Source: Methylobacterium oryzae (GTDB lineage Bacteria; Pseudomonadota; Alphaproteobacteria; Rhizobiales; Beijerinckiaceae). Taken from it: a DNA stretch of 64,000 bases. The notes beneath the pieces were generated by a model. It did no database searches, was not told the origin of the DNA, and worked only from the letters and a program-made list of their open reading frames with translations. Position numbers and translations under genes: made by a program. The stretch is taken from assembly GCF_021398735.1 (NCBI RefSeq), contig NZ_CP090349.1, positions 4,049,001-4,113,000 on the forward strand, read 5' to 3'. Positions 34,492 through 42,650 of this stretch are shown here, piece by piece. Positions within the stretch are counted from its first letter, which is position 1. Each line of letters begins with the position of its first letter.

Positions 34492-35453
34492 GGCTTCGCC
34501 CCGCGGCCGACGGCGTCGAGGCCGCCGGTCCGGAGCTTCGCGAGGCGGCCGCCGGTCCCGCGCTGGCCGGCGACGGCCACGTCGAAATCGTCCTTCGGGA
34601 GTTTGGCGAGGAAGCGCTCGGCGATTTCGAACAGAAGGATGTCGGCGCGGACCCGCTCGATATAGGCCCAGTCGAGGCTCGACGACCAGACGAAGTGCAC
34701 CTCGCTGAAGCTCTCGGCGAGTAGCCCGGTCAGCAGGAACGGGTCGAAATGGGCGCAGGAATCGCCGAACAGGACGAGCCGGCGCGGATCGGCCGCCGGT
34801 GACGCGTTCCGGTAGACGACATGCGCGCCGACATGCACCTCCCGGTCGCGCCCTTCCGCCTCGTAGGCGGCGAGCAGCGGCCCGGTCTCGACCCGCGACG
34901 CGTCGCGCTGCAGCATGAACCGTTCCAGGCGCTCGCGCGGCCGCTCCGGCAGCTTCTCGCCGAGATCCATGAGCTGGTCCGAGACGATGCCCGGACGCGC
35001 GCCGATGTCGGCCGGCGGGATCGCCCCGAGCGCCCGCATGATCGCGCGGTAGGCCAGCAGGCAGCCCTGCGCGGTCCAGTGCGTGTCGGTGCGCAGGTAG
35101 AGCGGCACCGGCCCGTTCCGGGCGGCGCGGAGCGGGGCGAGAAGGTCGAGATAGGCCGGATGCCGGGCGAGGCTGCGGGCCAGCCGCCGGGTCGAGGCCT
35201 TGCCGGGGGCGTAGCGCAGGCCGTCGGTCTTGTCGTCGTAGACCGACAGCTTCTCCGGCACGATCACGTGCAGGCAGCGGATGCCGAGGCTCTCGGCCCG
35301 CCGCGCGCGGGCCTTGATCAGCCGTGTCCAGCCGCGCAGCAGCAGCCAGTGCCGCAGGCCGCCGCGATACCGGTCCATGACCCGGTTGGTCCCCCCCGTG
35401 AGGAATAACCAGCCGTCGCGGCCGACATGTACGCTCTCCCTGCCTGCAGACAT
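34485..35453 (-). CDS. AlgJ/AlgX-like SGNH-fold protein
   Basis: A 322-residue protein. VHVGRDGWLFLTGG at the N terminus, RTDTHWTAQGCL in the middle (the Asp-x-His pair) and LFGDSCAHFDPFL (the GDS Ser) match the AlgX/AlgJ/DltX-like SGNH acetyl-transfer domain used to O-acetylate exported polysaccharides. There is no clear signal peptide from the assigned start, which is unusual because relatives are periplasmic. No alginate or acyltransferase (MBOAT) gene is nearby. The function is therefore only suggested. Confidence 0.72.
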   Translation of the reverse strand: MSAGRESVHVGRDGWLFLTGGTNRVMDRYRGGLRHWLLLRGWTRLIKARARRAESLGIRCLHVIVPEKLSVYDDKTDGLRYAPGKASTRRLARSLARHPAYLDLLAPLRAARNGPVPLYLRTDTHWTAQGCLLAYRAIMRALGAIPPADIGARPGIVSDQLMDLGEKLPERPRERLERFMLQRDASRVETGPLLAAYEAEGRDREVHVGAHVVYRNASPAADPRRLVLFGDSCAHFDPFLLTGLLAESFSEVHFVWSSSLDWAYIERVRADILLFEIAERFLAKLPKDDFDVAVAGQRGTGGRLAKLRTGGLDAVGRGAKPQ

Positions 35454-35525
35454 GACGGTGCTTTAGCCGCACCGCGAGCGGGCGACTAGGCCGGACCCGG
35501 CACCGGGACCGCGCGTTCGTCAGGC

Positions 35526-36674
35526 ATGACGCCCTCGCCCGCACCGGCCGTCCAGACCCGCGATCGCCCGGAGCATGCCGGGGGCCCGGAGCCCATCCGC
35601 CCGGAGCCCGCCCGCCCGGCGCGGCTGTGGCGCCCGCGCCGCGTGCTGGTCATGCCCGCCGCCCTGGAGCACGCCCACGGGCGGGCCATGCTGGCCCGCG
35701 CCGAGGCGCTGGGCCTGCCGGTGGAGCGGCTGGCGTCCAACCGCCTGCCGAGCCCGCGCGAGCCGGATCCGCGCCGCGCCTACGCGGCCGCCAAGGCGAC
35801 CCTCGCGCTGACGGTCGCCCCGCCGACCAAGCTGCGACTGCAGCCGATCCCGCCCTCGGCCGACTGGCGCTTCGACCTCGCCGAGGGCTGCCCGGCCCAT
35901 TGCCAGTACTGCTACCTCGCGGGCTCTCTGTCCGGGCCGCCGGTGACCCGCGCCTACGCCAATCTGGCGGCGATCCTCGACAACCTCGCGGACTATGCGG
36001 GGCGCGGCGCGGTGACGTCGGCCTCCGCCGAGCGGGCGCGGGAGGGGACCACCTTCGAGGCGTCCTGCTACACCGATCCCCTCGGCATCGAGCACCTGAC
36101 CGGCTCGCTCTCGGCGGCGATCCGACATTTCGGCGCCTGGGACGCGCCGGTGCAGCTGCGCTTCACCACCAAGTTCGCCGCGGTCGAGCCGCTCCTCGAC
36201 CTGCCGCACAACCGGCGCACGCGCATCCGCTTCTCGGTCAATCCGCGGGCGGCCGCGCATTACGAGGGCGGCACCGATCCCCTCGACGCGCGGCTCGCCG
36301 CCCTGGCGGCGGCGGCGCGGGCCGGCTACCCGGTCGGCCTGACCGTCGCGCCGATCCTGCCGGTCCCGGACTGGGAGGACGCCTATGCCGGGCTGGTCCG
36401 CGCCGCCGCCGACGCGCTGGCCGGCGTGCCCGATCTCGACCTCACCGCCGAACTCATCACCCACCGGTTCACGCCGGGCTCGAAGGCGGTGCTGCGCGGC
36501 TGGTATCCCGGCTCGGACCTGCCGCTGGACGAGGCGGAGCGCGTCGAGAAGCGCACCAAGTTCGGCTCGGTGAAGCACGTCTTCCCGAAGCCCCTGATGC
36601 AGGCGATGCGCGCCCATCTCACCGCCTGCCTCGCCCGCGACCTGCCGGCCGCGCGGATCCTGTACTGGACCTGA
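35526..36674 (+). CDS. Spore photoproduct lyase-like radical SAM protein
   Basis: A 382-residue enzyme of the SPL family. The radical SAM motif CPAHCQYC (about residues 121-128) binds the 4Fe-4S cluster. FEASCYTDPLGIEHLTGSL holds the Cys (about residue 181) that matches the Cys141 hydrogen donor of Bacillus SPL; the C terminus ends RILYWT as in other members. Bacillus SPL repairs the UV lesion of spore DNA, yet alphaproteobacteria make no spores, so the real substrate is open. The first 35 residues are Pro/Arg-rich and may not all be translated. The next gene, a 2'-5' RNA ligase-like protein, starts 26 bases after it. Confidence 0.88.
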   Translation: MTPSPAPAVQTRDRPEHAGGPEPIRPEPARPARLWRPRRVLVMPAALEHAHGRAMLARAEALGLPVERLASNRLPSPREPDPRRAYAAAKATLALTVAPPTKLRLQPIPPSADWRFDLAEGCPAHCQYCYLAGSLSGPPVTRAYANLAAILDNLADYAGRGAVTSASAERAREGTTFEASCYTDPLGIEHLTGSLSAAIRHFGAWDAPVQLRFTTKFAAVEPLLDLPHNRRTRIRFSVNPRAAAHYEGGTDPLDARLAALAAAARAGYPVGLTVAPILPVPDWEDAYAGLVRAAADALAGVPDLDLTAELITHRFTPGSKAVLRGWYPGSDLPLDEAERVEKRTKFGSVKHVFPKPLMQAMRAHLTACLARDLPAARILYWT

Positions 36675-36700
36675 GCGCCCGCGGGCGCCATCTGGCCCCG

Positions 36701-37219
36701 ATGACCGACGCGGACCCCCTGATCCTGACGCTCGCCTTCGACGAACCGACTTTCGCGCGGTTCGACGGCGAGCGGCGCCGCCACTTCCCGGAAGCCCTGA
36801 ACCGCATCCCGGCGCACGCGACCCTGTTCCACCACCTGCCGGGCGACCGGGAGCGGGGCGTGATCGAGGCGATCACCGCCCTCGCCCGCACGGTGCCGCC
36901 GCCGGAGGTCGCGGTGACCGGCCTGCGCTTCACCGGCCGCGGCGTCGCCTACGCGCTCGACTCCGACGCGCTGGCGCGCTTCCGGGGCCGCCTCGCGCAG
37001 GAATTCGCGGCCCACCTCACCGCCCAGGACCGGCAGGGCTGGCGCCCGCACGTCACGGTGCAGAACAAGGTGTCGCCGGACACGGCCCGGGCGCTGCAAG
37101 CCGACCTGTCGGCGGGGTTCGTGCCGTTCCGGTTCACCGCCCCCGGCACCCTGCTCTGGCGCTACCGCGGCGGCCCCTGGGACGCCGTCGCCCGCCTGCC
37201 CTTCGGAGAGAATGCCTGA
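36701..37219 (+). CDS. 2'-5' RNA ligase / cyclic phosphodiesterase family protein
   Basis: A 172-residue protein of the 2H phosphoesterase fold. The two catalytic His-x-(Ser/Thr) motifs appear as HATLF (near residue 45) and HVTVQN (near 120). Family members open 2',3'-cyclic phosphates or join RNA ends in vitro. It follows the SPL-like gene by 26 bases and is probably in one transcript. ATG 36701 is the natural start. The RNA or nucleotide substrate is unknown. Confidence 0.85.
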   Translation: MTDADPLILTLAFDEPTFARFDGERRRHFPEALNRIPAHATLFHHLPGDRERGVIEAITALARTVPPPEVAVTGLRFTGRGVAYALDSDALARFRGRLAQEFAAHLTAQDRQGWRPHVTVQNKVSPDTARALQADLSAGFVPFRFTAPGTLLWRYRGGPWDAVARLPFGENA

Positions 37220-37250
37220 TGGATGTCGACGCGCACCGGGAGACCGCGCC

Positions 37251-38009
37251 ATGAGGGCGCCGGGCAACCTGCGGCAGAACCGGCTGATCGAGCCCGCGAT
37301 GGCGGTCTGGCTGCGGTTGCGCCTGAACGAGGTCGGTCCCCTCGTCGCCCTGCTCTGCCTGAGCATCCTCGGCTACGGATTCTTCTACCTCGCCCACGAG
37401 GTCGGCGAGGGCTCCACCGCGGCCCTCGACCGGCGGATCCTGCTCGCCCTGCGCAACCCCGCCGATCTCGCCGACCCGATCGGGCCGCCCTGGCTCGAGG
37501 AGGCGATGCGCGACATCACCGGGCTCGGCAGCGTCTTCACCGTGCTGTTCCTGACCTGCGCGGTGGCGGCCTATCTCGGCGTGTCCGGGCGCCGACGCAT
37601 CGGTCTCTACGTCCTCGCCGCGGTGGGGAGCGGCGAGCTGGTCTCGACGGTGCTGAAGATCTTCTACCATCGGCCCCGGCCGGACCTCGTGCCCCACGGC
37701 ATGGAGGTGTTCACGGCGAGCTTCCCGAGCGGCCACGCCACCATGTCGGCGATCGCCTACCTGACCCTGGCGACCCTGATCGCCCGGATCGAGCGCAACC
37801 GCCGCGCCAAGGCGCTGGTCCTGGCGCTCGGGGTGAGCGTGACGCTGCTCGTCGGCATCAGCCGCATCTATCTCGGCGTGCACTGGCCGAGCGACGTCCT
37901 GGCCGGCTGGTGCATCGGCGCCGCCTGGGCGTCCCTGTGCTGGTTCGTCGCCCTGCAGCTGCAGCGCCGCGGCGAGGTCGAGGCGCCCGACCCGCCGCCG
38001 CCCGCCTGA
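37251..38009 (+). CDS. PAP2-family membrane phosphatase
   Basis: A 252-residue integral membrane protein with about six helices. The three PAP2 motifs are present: KIFYHRPRPDLV (K-x6-RP), FPSGHATMSA (PSGH) and SRIYLGVHWPSDVLAG (SR-x5-H-x3-D). Such enzymes dephosphorylate lipid phosphates such as undecaprenyl diphosphate or phosphatidate at the membrane surface. The ATG at 37251 follows GGGAGA; upstream frames are Arg-rich. It starts 31 bases after the RNA-ligase-like gene and may share its transcript. Confidence 0.9.
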   Translation: MRAPGNLRQNRLIEPAMAVWLRLRLNEVGPLVALLCLSILGYGFFYLAHEVGEGSTAALDRRILLALRNPADLADPIGPPWLEEAMRDITGLGSVFTVLFLTCAVAAYLGVSGRRRIGLYVLAAVGSGELVSTVLKIFYHRPRPDLVPHGMEVFTASFPSGHATMSAIAYLTLATLIARIERNRRAKALVLALGVSVTLLVGISRIYLGVHWPSDVLAGWCIGAAWASLCWFVALQLQRRGEVEAPDPPPPA

Positions 38010-38023
38010 ACCTGCTGTTAAGG

Positions 38024-38038
38024 TAAATAGACGGTTAA
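38024..38038 (+). promoter_or_regulatory. Possible CtrA box before the PilZ gene
   Basis: TAAA-N7-TTAA (38024-38027 and 38035-38038), one base from the full CtrA consensus TTAA-N7-TTAA. A further TTAA at 38018 lies just before it. The stretch is AT-rich for this genome and 74 bases before the likely PilZ start. Confidence 0.35.
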
Positions 38039-38111
38039 AGTGGACGGGCGGGGGCCGTTTGGGCTGGATGGCGGTTGTCCCCGCAACCGAAACCGTCAGG
38101 GTCAGACGATC

Positions 38112-38480
38112 GTGGTCGAGCGCCGCCGCACTGCCCGACGCCGCGTCTGCCTGGGCGGGCGGCTGCGCGTCGCGGCCTTCCTCCCGGAGATCGACTGCAC
38201 GGTCCGCGACGTGTCCCTCGACGGGGCGCGGGTCCGGCTGCCGGCGGAGGCCGTGCTCCCCGACTGCGTCGAGCTGTTCATCCCCTGTCGCGGTGAGGCC
38301 AGGCGCGCCTTCGTGGCCTGGCGCGCGGGCGAGTCGGTCGGCCTCGGCTTCGCCGAGACCCGCGCGGCGACGGAGCCCGAGGCGGTCGCGCGCCGGCTCG
38401 CCGCCAGCGAGGCGGAGGTGGCGCGTCTGCGCGCCGCGCTCCTCGACGGAAACAGCCACGAGCCGGGTCGCGTTCACTGA
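38112..38480 (+). CDS. PilZ-domain protein
   Basis: A 122-residue protein. RRRTARRR gives the RxxxR part and VRDVSLDGARV the (D/N)xSxxG part of the cyclic-di-GMP binding motif; the domain covers residues 1-90. A short helical tail follows (ASEAEVARLRAALL). It is probably a c-di-GMP receptor for motility, surface or cell-cycle behaviour. GTG 38112 is preferred; an in-frame GTG at 38040 would add 24 residues. Confidence 0.85.
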   Translation: MVERRRTARRRVCLGGRLRVAAFLPEIDCTVRDVSLDGARVRLPAEAVLPDCVELFIPCRGEARRAFVAWRAGESVGLGFAETRAATEPEAVARRLAASEAEVARLRAALLDGNSHEPGRVH

Positions 38481-38564
38481 GGGCGCGGTCCCGCCATCCG
38501 GCGGCTCCCGGCGCGGGCGGCGCCCCAGGCGCGGCCCTCCCGATCCGGCGACACGGCGAGGCAC

Positions 38565-39875
38565 ATGGCGGACGACACCCGGCTCTCACGACGCACTCTC
38601 CTCGCGGCCGGGGGCGCCCTGGCCGGCGCCGCGGCCGGCGGCGGCGCGCAGGCCGCGGCGCCGGCCGCCCCGCCGGCCCCTTCGGTCCCGGCCGATACCG
38701 GCGCCGTGCAGGGCGGAAAGGTGATGTTCCCGAACTGGCGCGGGCCGGGCGACCGGCCGCCCGCCCCGAGCCCGGCGCCGCAGCCGCCGGGCCAGCGCGT
38801 CGGCTACTGCGTGGTGGGTCTCGGGCGCCTGAGCCTCGACGAGATCCTGCCGGCGTTCGGCGAGAGCAAGCGCGCCCGTCTCGCGGCGGTGATGTCGGGC
38901 TCGCCCGACAAGGCGAAGCTCGTGGCGCGGCAGTACGGGCTGCCGGACGACGCCGTCTACGGCTACGACGCGTGGGATCGGCTGAAGGCCAACCCCGACG
39001 TCCAGGCGGTCTACATCGTCACGCCGAACGGCGTGCACCGGGACAACGTCGTGGCGGCCGCCGCGGCCGGCAAGCAGGTGCTCTGCGAGAAGCCGATGGC
39101 GGTGACCTCGGACGAGTGCCGGGAGATGATCGCGGCCTGCGCGAAGGCCGGCGTCAAGCTGATGATCGCCTACCGGTGCCAGTACGAGCCCCACAACCGG
39201 GCCGTGATCAAGCTCGCCCGCTCGGGCGAGTTCGGCCGGCCGCGGCTGATCCAGGCCTTCAACGGCCAGACCACGGGTCTTCCGGAGCAGTGGCGCCTGC
39301 GCAAGGCGCTGGCGGGCGGCGGCTCGCTGCCGGATATCGGGCTCTACTGCCTGAACACCGCCCGCGCGGTTCTCGGCGAGGAGCCGAACCTGATCCAGGC
39401 CCAGATCTACGCGCCGCCGGACGATCCCAAGTACCGCGAGGTCGAGGAGACGGCGAGCTTCACCCTCCACTTCCCGTCCGGCGTGATCGCCCAGTGCCTG
39501 ACGAGTTACGGGGTCTACGAGGCGCGGAGCCTGACCCTGCACACCGGGACCGCCTCCGTCGATCTCCAGAACGCCTTCGCCTACCAGGGCCAGCGTCTCT
39601 ACATCGGCCACCGCGACGGCAGGAACGCCGCCCGGGACGAGAAGGTCCTGAGCCCGAAGAACCAGTTCGCCCTGGAGCTGGACCACTTCGCGCGGTGCAT
39701 CCAGGAGAACCTGCGGCCCCGCACCCCCGGCGAGGAGGGTCTGCAGGACCAGGTCCTGATGGAGGCGATCTACGAGGCCGCCCGCACCGGCGCGCCGGTC
39801 AAGGTCGGCCCGCCCCCCGGCGCGGGCTCCGGCCTCGACGTGACGCGCGGGCCGGAGCCGGAGGAGCCGTCCTGA
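38565..39875 (+). CDS. Tat-exported Gfo/Idh/MocA oxidoreductase (glucose-fructose oxidoreductase-like)
   Basis: A 436-residue protein. A twin-arginine signal (SRRTLLAAGGALAGAAAGGG, residues 8-27) and a long Pro/Ala linker precede the Rossmann domain (YCVVGLGRLSLDEILPAFGESK) and the MocA motif CEKPMAVTSDECREMI. The C-terminal sheet domain contains GGGSLPDIGLYCLNT. Tat export with tightly bound NADP is known for Zymomonas glucose-fructose oxidoreductase, its closest architectural match. It likely acts on a sugar in the periplasm. Confidence 0.87.
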   Translation: MADDTRLSRRTLLAAGGALAGAAAGGGAQAAAPAAPPAPSVPADTGAVQGGKVMFPNWRGPGDRPPAPSPAPQPPGQRVGYCVVGLGRLSLDEILPAFGESKRARLAAVMSGSPDKAKLVARQYGLPDDAVYGYDAWDRLKANPDVQAVYIVTPNGVHRDNVVAAAAAGKQVLCEKPMAVTSDECREMIAACAKAGVKLMIAYRCQYEPHNRAVIKLARSGEFGRPRLIQAFNGQTTGLPEQWRLRKALAGGGSLPDIGLYCLNTARAVLGEEPNLIQAQIYAPPDDPKYREVEETASFTLHFPSGVIAQCLTSYGVYEARSLTLHTGTASVDLQNAFAYQGQRLYIGHRDGRNAARDEKVLSPKNQFALELDHFARCIQENLRPRTPGEEGLQDQVLMEAIYEAARTGAPVKVGPPPGAGSGLDVTRGPEPEEPS

Positions 39876-39881
39876 GGTGCC

Positions 39882-40631
39882 TCAGAACGGCAGCAGGATG
39901 TCGACGAGCTGCTGGCCGTAGCGCGGCTGCTGCACGTCGGTGATCTGGCCCCGGCCGCCGTAGGCGATGCGCGCCTGGGCGATCTTGGCCGAGTCGATGG
40001 TGTTGTCGGACTCGATGTCCTCCGGCCGCACCACGCCGGCGACGATCATCTCGCGCACCTCGAAATTGACCCGGATCTCCTGCTTGCCCTCGACCACGAG
40101 GTTGCCGTTGGGCAGGACCTGGGTCACCACCGCGGCGACGTTCGTCAGGACGGACTCGGTGCGCTGGACGGAGCCGGCCCCGTCATTGGCCATGGCCGAG
40201 GTGGCGGAGAGCAGCGCGGTGCTTCCGACGCCGAAGGACTTGCCGACCGCGTTGTTCTCCAGGCCCAGGGCGTTGGGCAGGCCGAAGCTCTCGGTGTTGG
40301 CCCGGGAGCGCTTGGTCTCGTTGCTGATGTTGGCCTGGTCGGTGACCTTGACCTTCACGGTCAGGATGTCGCCGAGCTTGGCGGCGCGCTGGTCCTTGAA
40401 GAAGGCGCGGGAGCCAGTGCGCCACAGCGAGTTCGGCGCGTACGAGACCGGCTGCACGTCCGGCATTGGCATCCGCACCGGCTTGTAGCCCGGCTGCGCG
40501 GTCGGGTCCTCGATCGCCGACAGCGCCGGAGTCAGGCCGACCTGCGAGAGGCGGTCGGCGGTGTTGCAGGCGCCGAGCGCGCCGGCGATCAGGGCGGCGG
40601 CGAGCGGGTTCAGGACGGTGCGACGGGCCAT
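39882..40631 (-). CDS. flgH: Flagellar L-ring protein FlgH
   Basis: A 249-residue lipoprotein. The lipobox is LGAC with Cys22 as the acylated residue. SLWRTGSRAFFKDQRAAKLGDILTVKVKVTDQA and the C-terminal GEVRPEDI-like block (GVVRPEDIESDNTI, IAYGGRGQITDVQ) are FlgH hallmarks. It forms the outer-membrane ring around the flagellar rod. It is the last gene of the flgF-flgG-flgA-flgH series on this strand; flgI is not in the window. Confidence 0.95.
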   Translation of the reverse strand: MARRTVLNPLAAALIAGALGACNTADRLSQVGLTPALSAIEDPTAQPGYKPVRMPMPDVQPVSYAPNSLWRTGSRAFFKDQRAAKLGDILTVKVKVTDQANISNETKRSRANTESFGLPNALGLENNAVGKSFGVGSTALLSATSAMANDGAGSVQRTESVLTNVAAVVTQVLPNGNLVVEGKQEIRVNFEVREMIVAGVVRPEDIESDNTIDSAKIAQARIAYGGRGQITDVQQPRYGQQLVDILLPF

Positions 40632-40667
40632 CGGGCTATCACTCTTCGACGCGTGCAGGGCGGGCGG

Positions 40668-41687
40668 TCAGCGCAGGGAGGCGGTCGCCTGGACGGGGGC
40701 GGCGCCGGCGGCCTGCCGGGCCGCGGGGCTGGGGCTCACCGAGACCCGGCCGGGGCCGATCACGGTGGCCTGCAGGACCTTCTTGGAGGCAACGTTGACG
40801 ACGTTGACGACGGCGCCCATGCGGCCGGAATCGTTCGACAGGCCGCGCATCGACAGGCTGATGCTCGGCGTCTCGTACACGATGGTCACGTTCTCGCCGC
40901 GGGCGACCAGGTCGGGCGGGGCCGTGTCGGTGACCCGCAGCACGGTGCCGGCCGTGAGGGTGTTCTGCGCGACCTCGCCGAGGATGGTCGTGGCGCTGCC
41001 CTGCGCGTCGGGGGCGACGGATTCGCGCGGGCGCCGCTCCAGGGCGACGTCGCCCTCTCTCACCGGCTCGCCGCGGTTGAGGTTCCGGGTGAGCACCGCC
41101 ACCTCGCGCAGCTCCACGACCACGCCGGAGACGCGCAGCGAGACCTGCCGCTCGCCGAGGGTGACGAGGCCCGCGACGCGGCGCGACCGCGGATCGTAGG
41201 TCAGGTCCAGGGCCGCGGCCTGCCCTTCGAGGTCCAGCGGCGCCAGCAGGGTCGGCCCGTCGCCGTCGAGGCGGACCGCGATGTTCTGGGCGTTGAGCCC
41301 GTAGCCGGTCTCGAGGCCGCGCTTGAGCGCCGCCTCGATCTCCGGCGGCCCGAGGCGGCGGGCGGCGCGCTGCACGGCGATCTGCAGCCGGCCGCCGGTC
41401 TCCAGGCCGCTGAGGCCCAGGGCGGAGGCCGCGTCGAGGATGCGGCGGGTCTGGATCGTCCCGGTGGCGCCGAGGCTGGGCGCGCGGAACAGCGGGCGCG
41501 TGGCCAGGCGCTCGGGCGCGCCCTCGACGAGATCGGCGAGCGTCAGGACGTCGCCGCGGGCGGTGACGTCGCCGCGCAGCCGCAGGCCCTCCGCCCGCGC
41601 CATGGCGGGGATCGCCAGGGCGCCGAGGGCCGCGAAGGTGAGGAAGGCCAGCAGCGCGCGCAGGATGACGGCGGCGCCGAGAGGCAT
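40668..41687 (-). CDS. flgA: Flagellar P-ring assembly protein FlgA
   Basis: A 339-residue periplasmic chaperone for P-ring formation. From ATG 41687 there is a standard signal peptide (ILRALLAFLTFAALGALAIP, then ARAEG). The C-terminal SAF-like region contains LTRNLNRGEPVREGDVALERRP and TLTAGTVLRVTDTAPPDLV-ARGENVT, the conserved FlgA blocks. An ATG at 41810 would add 41 residues ahead of the signal and is less likely. It lies between flgG and flgH. Confidence 0.92.
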   Translation of the reverse strand: MPLGAAVILRALLAFLTFAALGALAIPAMARAEGLRLRGDVTARGDVLTLADLVEGAPERLATRPLFRAPSLGATGTIQTRRILDAASALGLSGLETGGRLQIAVQRAARRLGPPEIEAALKRGLETGYGLNAQNIAVRLDGDGPTLLAPLDLEGQAAALDLTYDPRSRRVAGLVTLGERQVSLRVSGVVVELREVAVLTRNLNRGEPVREGDVALERRPRESVAPDAQGSATTILGEVAQNTLTAGTVLRVTDTAPPDLVARGENVTIVYETPSISLSMRGLSNDSGRMGAVVNVVNVASKKVLQATVIGPGRVSVSPSPAARQAAGAAPVQATASLR

Positions 41688-41845
41688 CACCCGCCGCGGG
41701 ACGCGCCGCACGATCGGGCTGATGTCGTCCCCGGCCCCCGCGGCGATGCGGGGCAGGTCGAGGGTCCCGAAGTCGGGATCGAGCGGGTCGGGATGCATGC
41801 CGGCATACATGTTCAGGGACCTGAAGCGGGGTGCGGGTCGCGCGG

Positions 41846-42637
41846 TTAGCTGCGGAACATCTGCGTGGTGGTGGAGAGCATCTGGTCGGCGGCGGTGACG
41901 ACCTTCGAGTTCATCTCGTAGGCGCGCTGCGCGGCGATCAGGGACGAGATCTCCGTGACGGCGTTCACGTTCGCCTCCTCCAGGTAGCTCTGCTGGAGGT
42001 TGCCGAAGCCGTCGGCGCCCGGCAGGCCGCTGATCGCCTGCCCGGAGGCTGCGGTCTCGACGAACAGGTTGTCGCCGATCGACTCGAGGCCGACCTTGTT
42101 GACGAAGCGCGAGAGCTGGAACTGGCCCAGCGCCTGCGGCGCCGTCTGGCCCGGGATGTTCGCCTGCACGACGCCCGTGGCGCTGATCGTCACGGACGTC
42201 GCGTTCTGCGGCACGGTGATCGCCGGATCGAGCAGGTAGCCGTCGCGGGTGACGAGCTGGCCCTGGGCCGAGAGGTCGAAGGAGCCGTCGCGGGAATAGG
42301 CGGTGCGGCCGTCCGGCAGCGTCACCCGGAAGAACCCGTCGCCGCGGATCGCGACGTCGTAATCCTTCTCGGTCGAGGACAGCGTCCCCTGCGACATCAC
42401 CCGGGCCGTCGAGGTGGTCTTCACGCCCGAGCCGAGGCTGAGGCCCGCCGGGAGCTGGGTGTTCTGCTGCGAGGTCGAGGCGCCGGCCCGGCGCATGTTC
42501 TGGTAGAGCAGATCCTGGAAGTGCACCTGCTGGCGCTTGTAGCCGGTGGTGCGCAGGTTCGCGATGTTGTTGGAGATGACCTGGACGTTGAGTTCCTGGG
42601 CCGCCATGCCGGTGGCGGCGGAGTAGAGGGCGCGCAT
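41846..42637 (-). CDS. flgG: Flagellar distal rod protein FlgG
   Basis: A 263-residue rod protein. N-terminal MRALYSAATGMAAQELNVQVI and NNIANLRTTGYKRQQ and C-terminal LEEANVNAVTEISSLIAAQRAYEMNSK are the conserved coiled-coil ends of FlgG; QLPAGLSLGSGVKT is the FlgG-specific insertion that makes a distal rod rather than hook. Secreted by the flagellar type III system without a cleaved signal. Its start is 14 bases after the flgF stop. Confidence 0.96.
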   Translation of the reverse strand: MRALYSAATGMAAQELNVQVISNNIANLRTTGYKRQQVHFQDLLYQNMRRAGASTSQQNTQLPAGLSLGSGVKTTSTARVMSQGTLSSTEKDYDVAIRGDGFFRVTLPDGRTAYSRDGSFDLSAQGQLVTRDGYLLDPAITVPQNATSVTISATGVVQANIPGQTAPQALGQFQLSRFVNKVGLESIGDNLFVETAASGQAISGLPGADGFGNLQQSYLEEANVNAVTEISSLIAAQRAYEMNSKVVTAADQMLSTTTQMFRS

Positions 42638-42650
42638 CGGTCAGGCCTCC

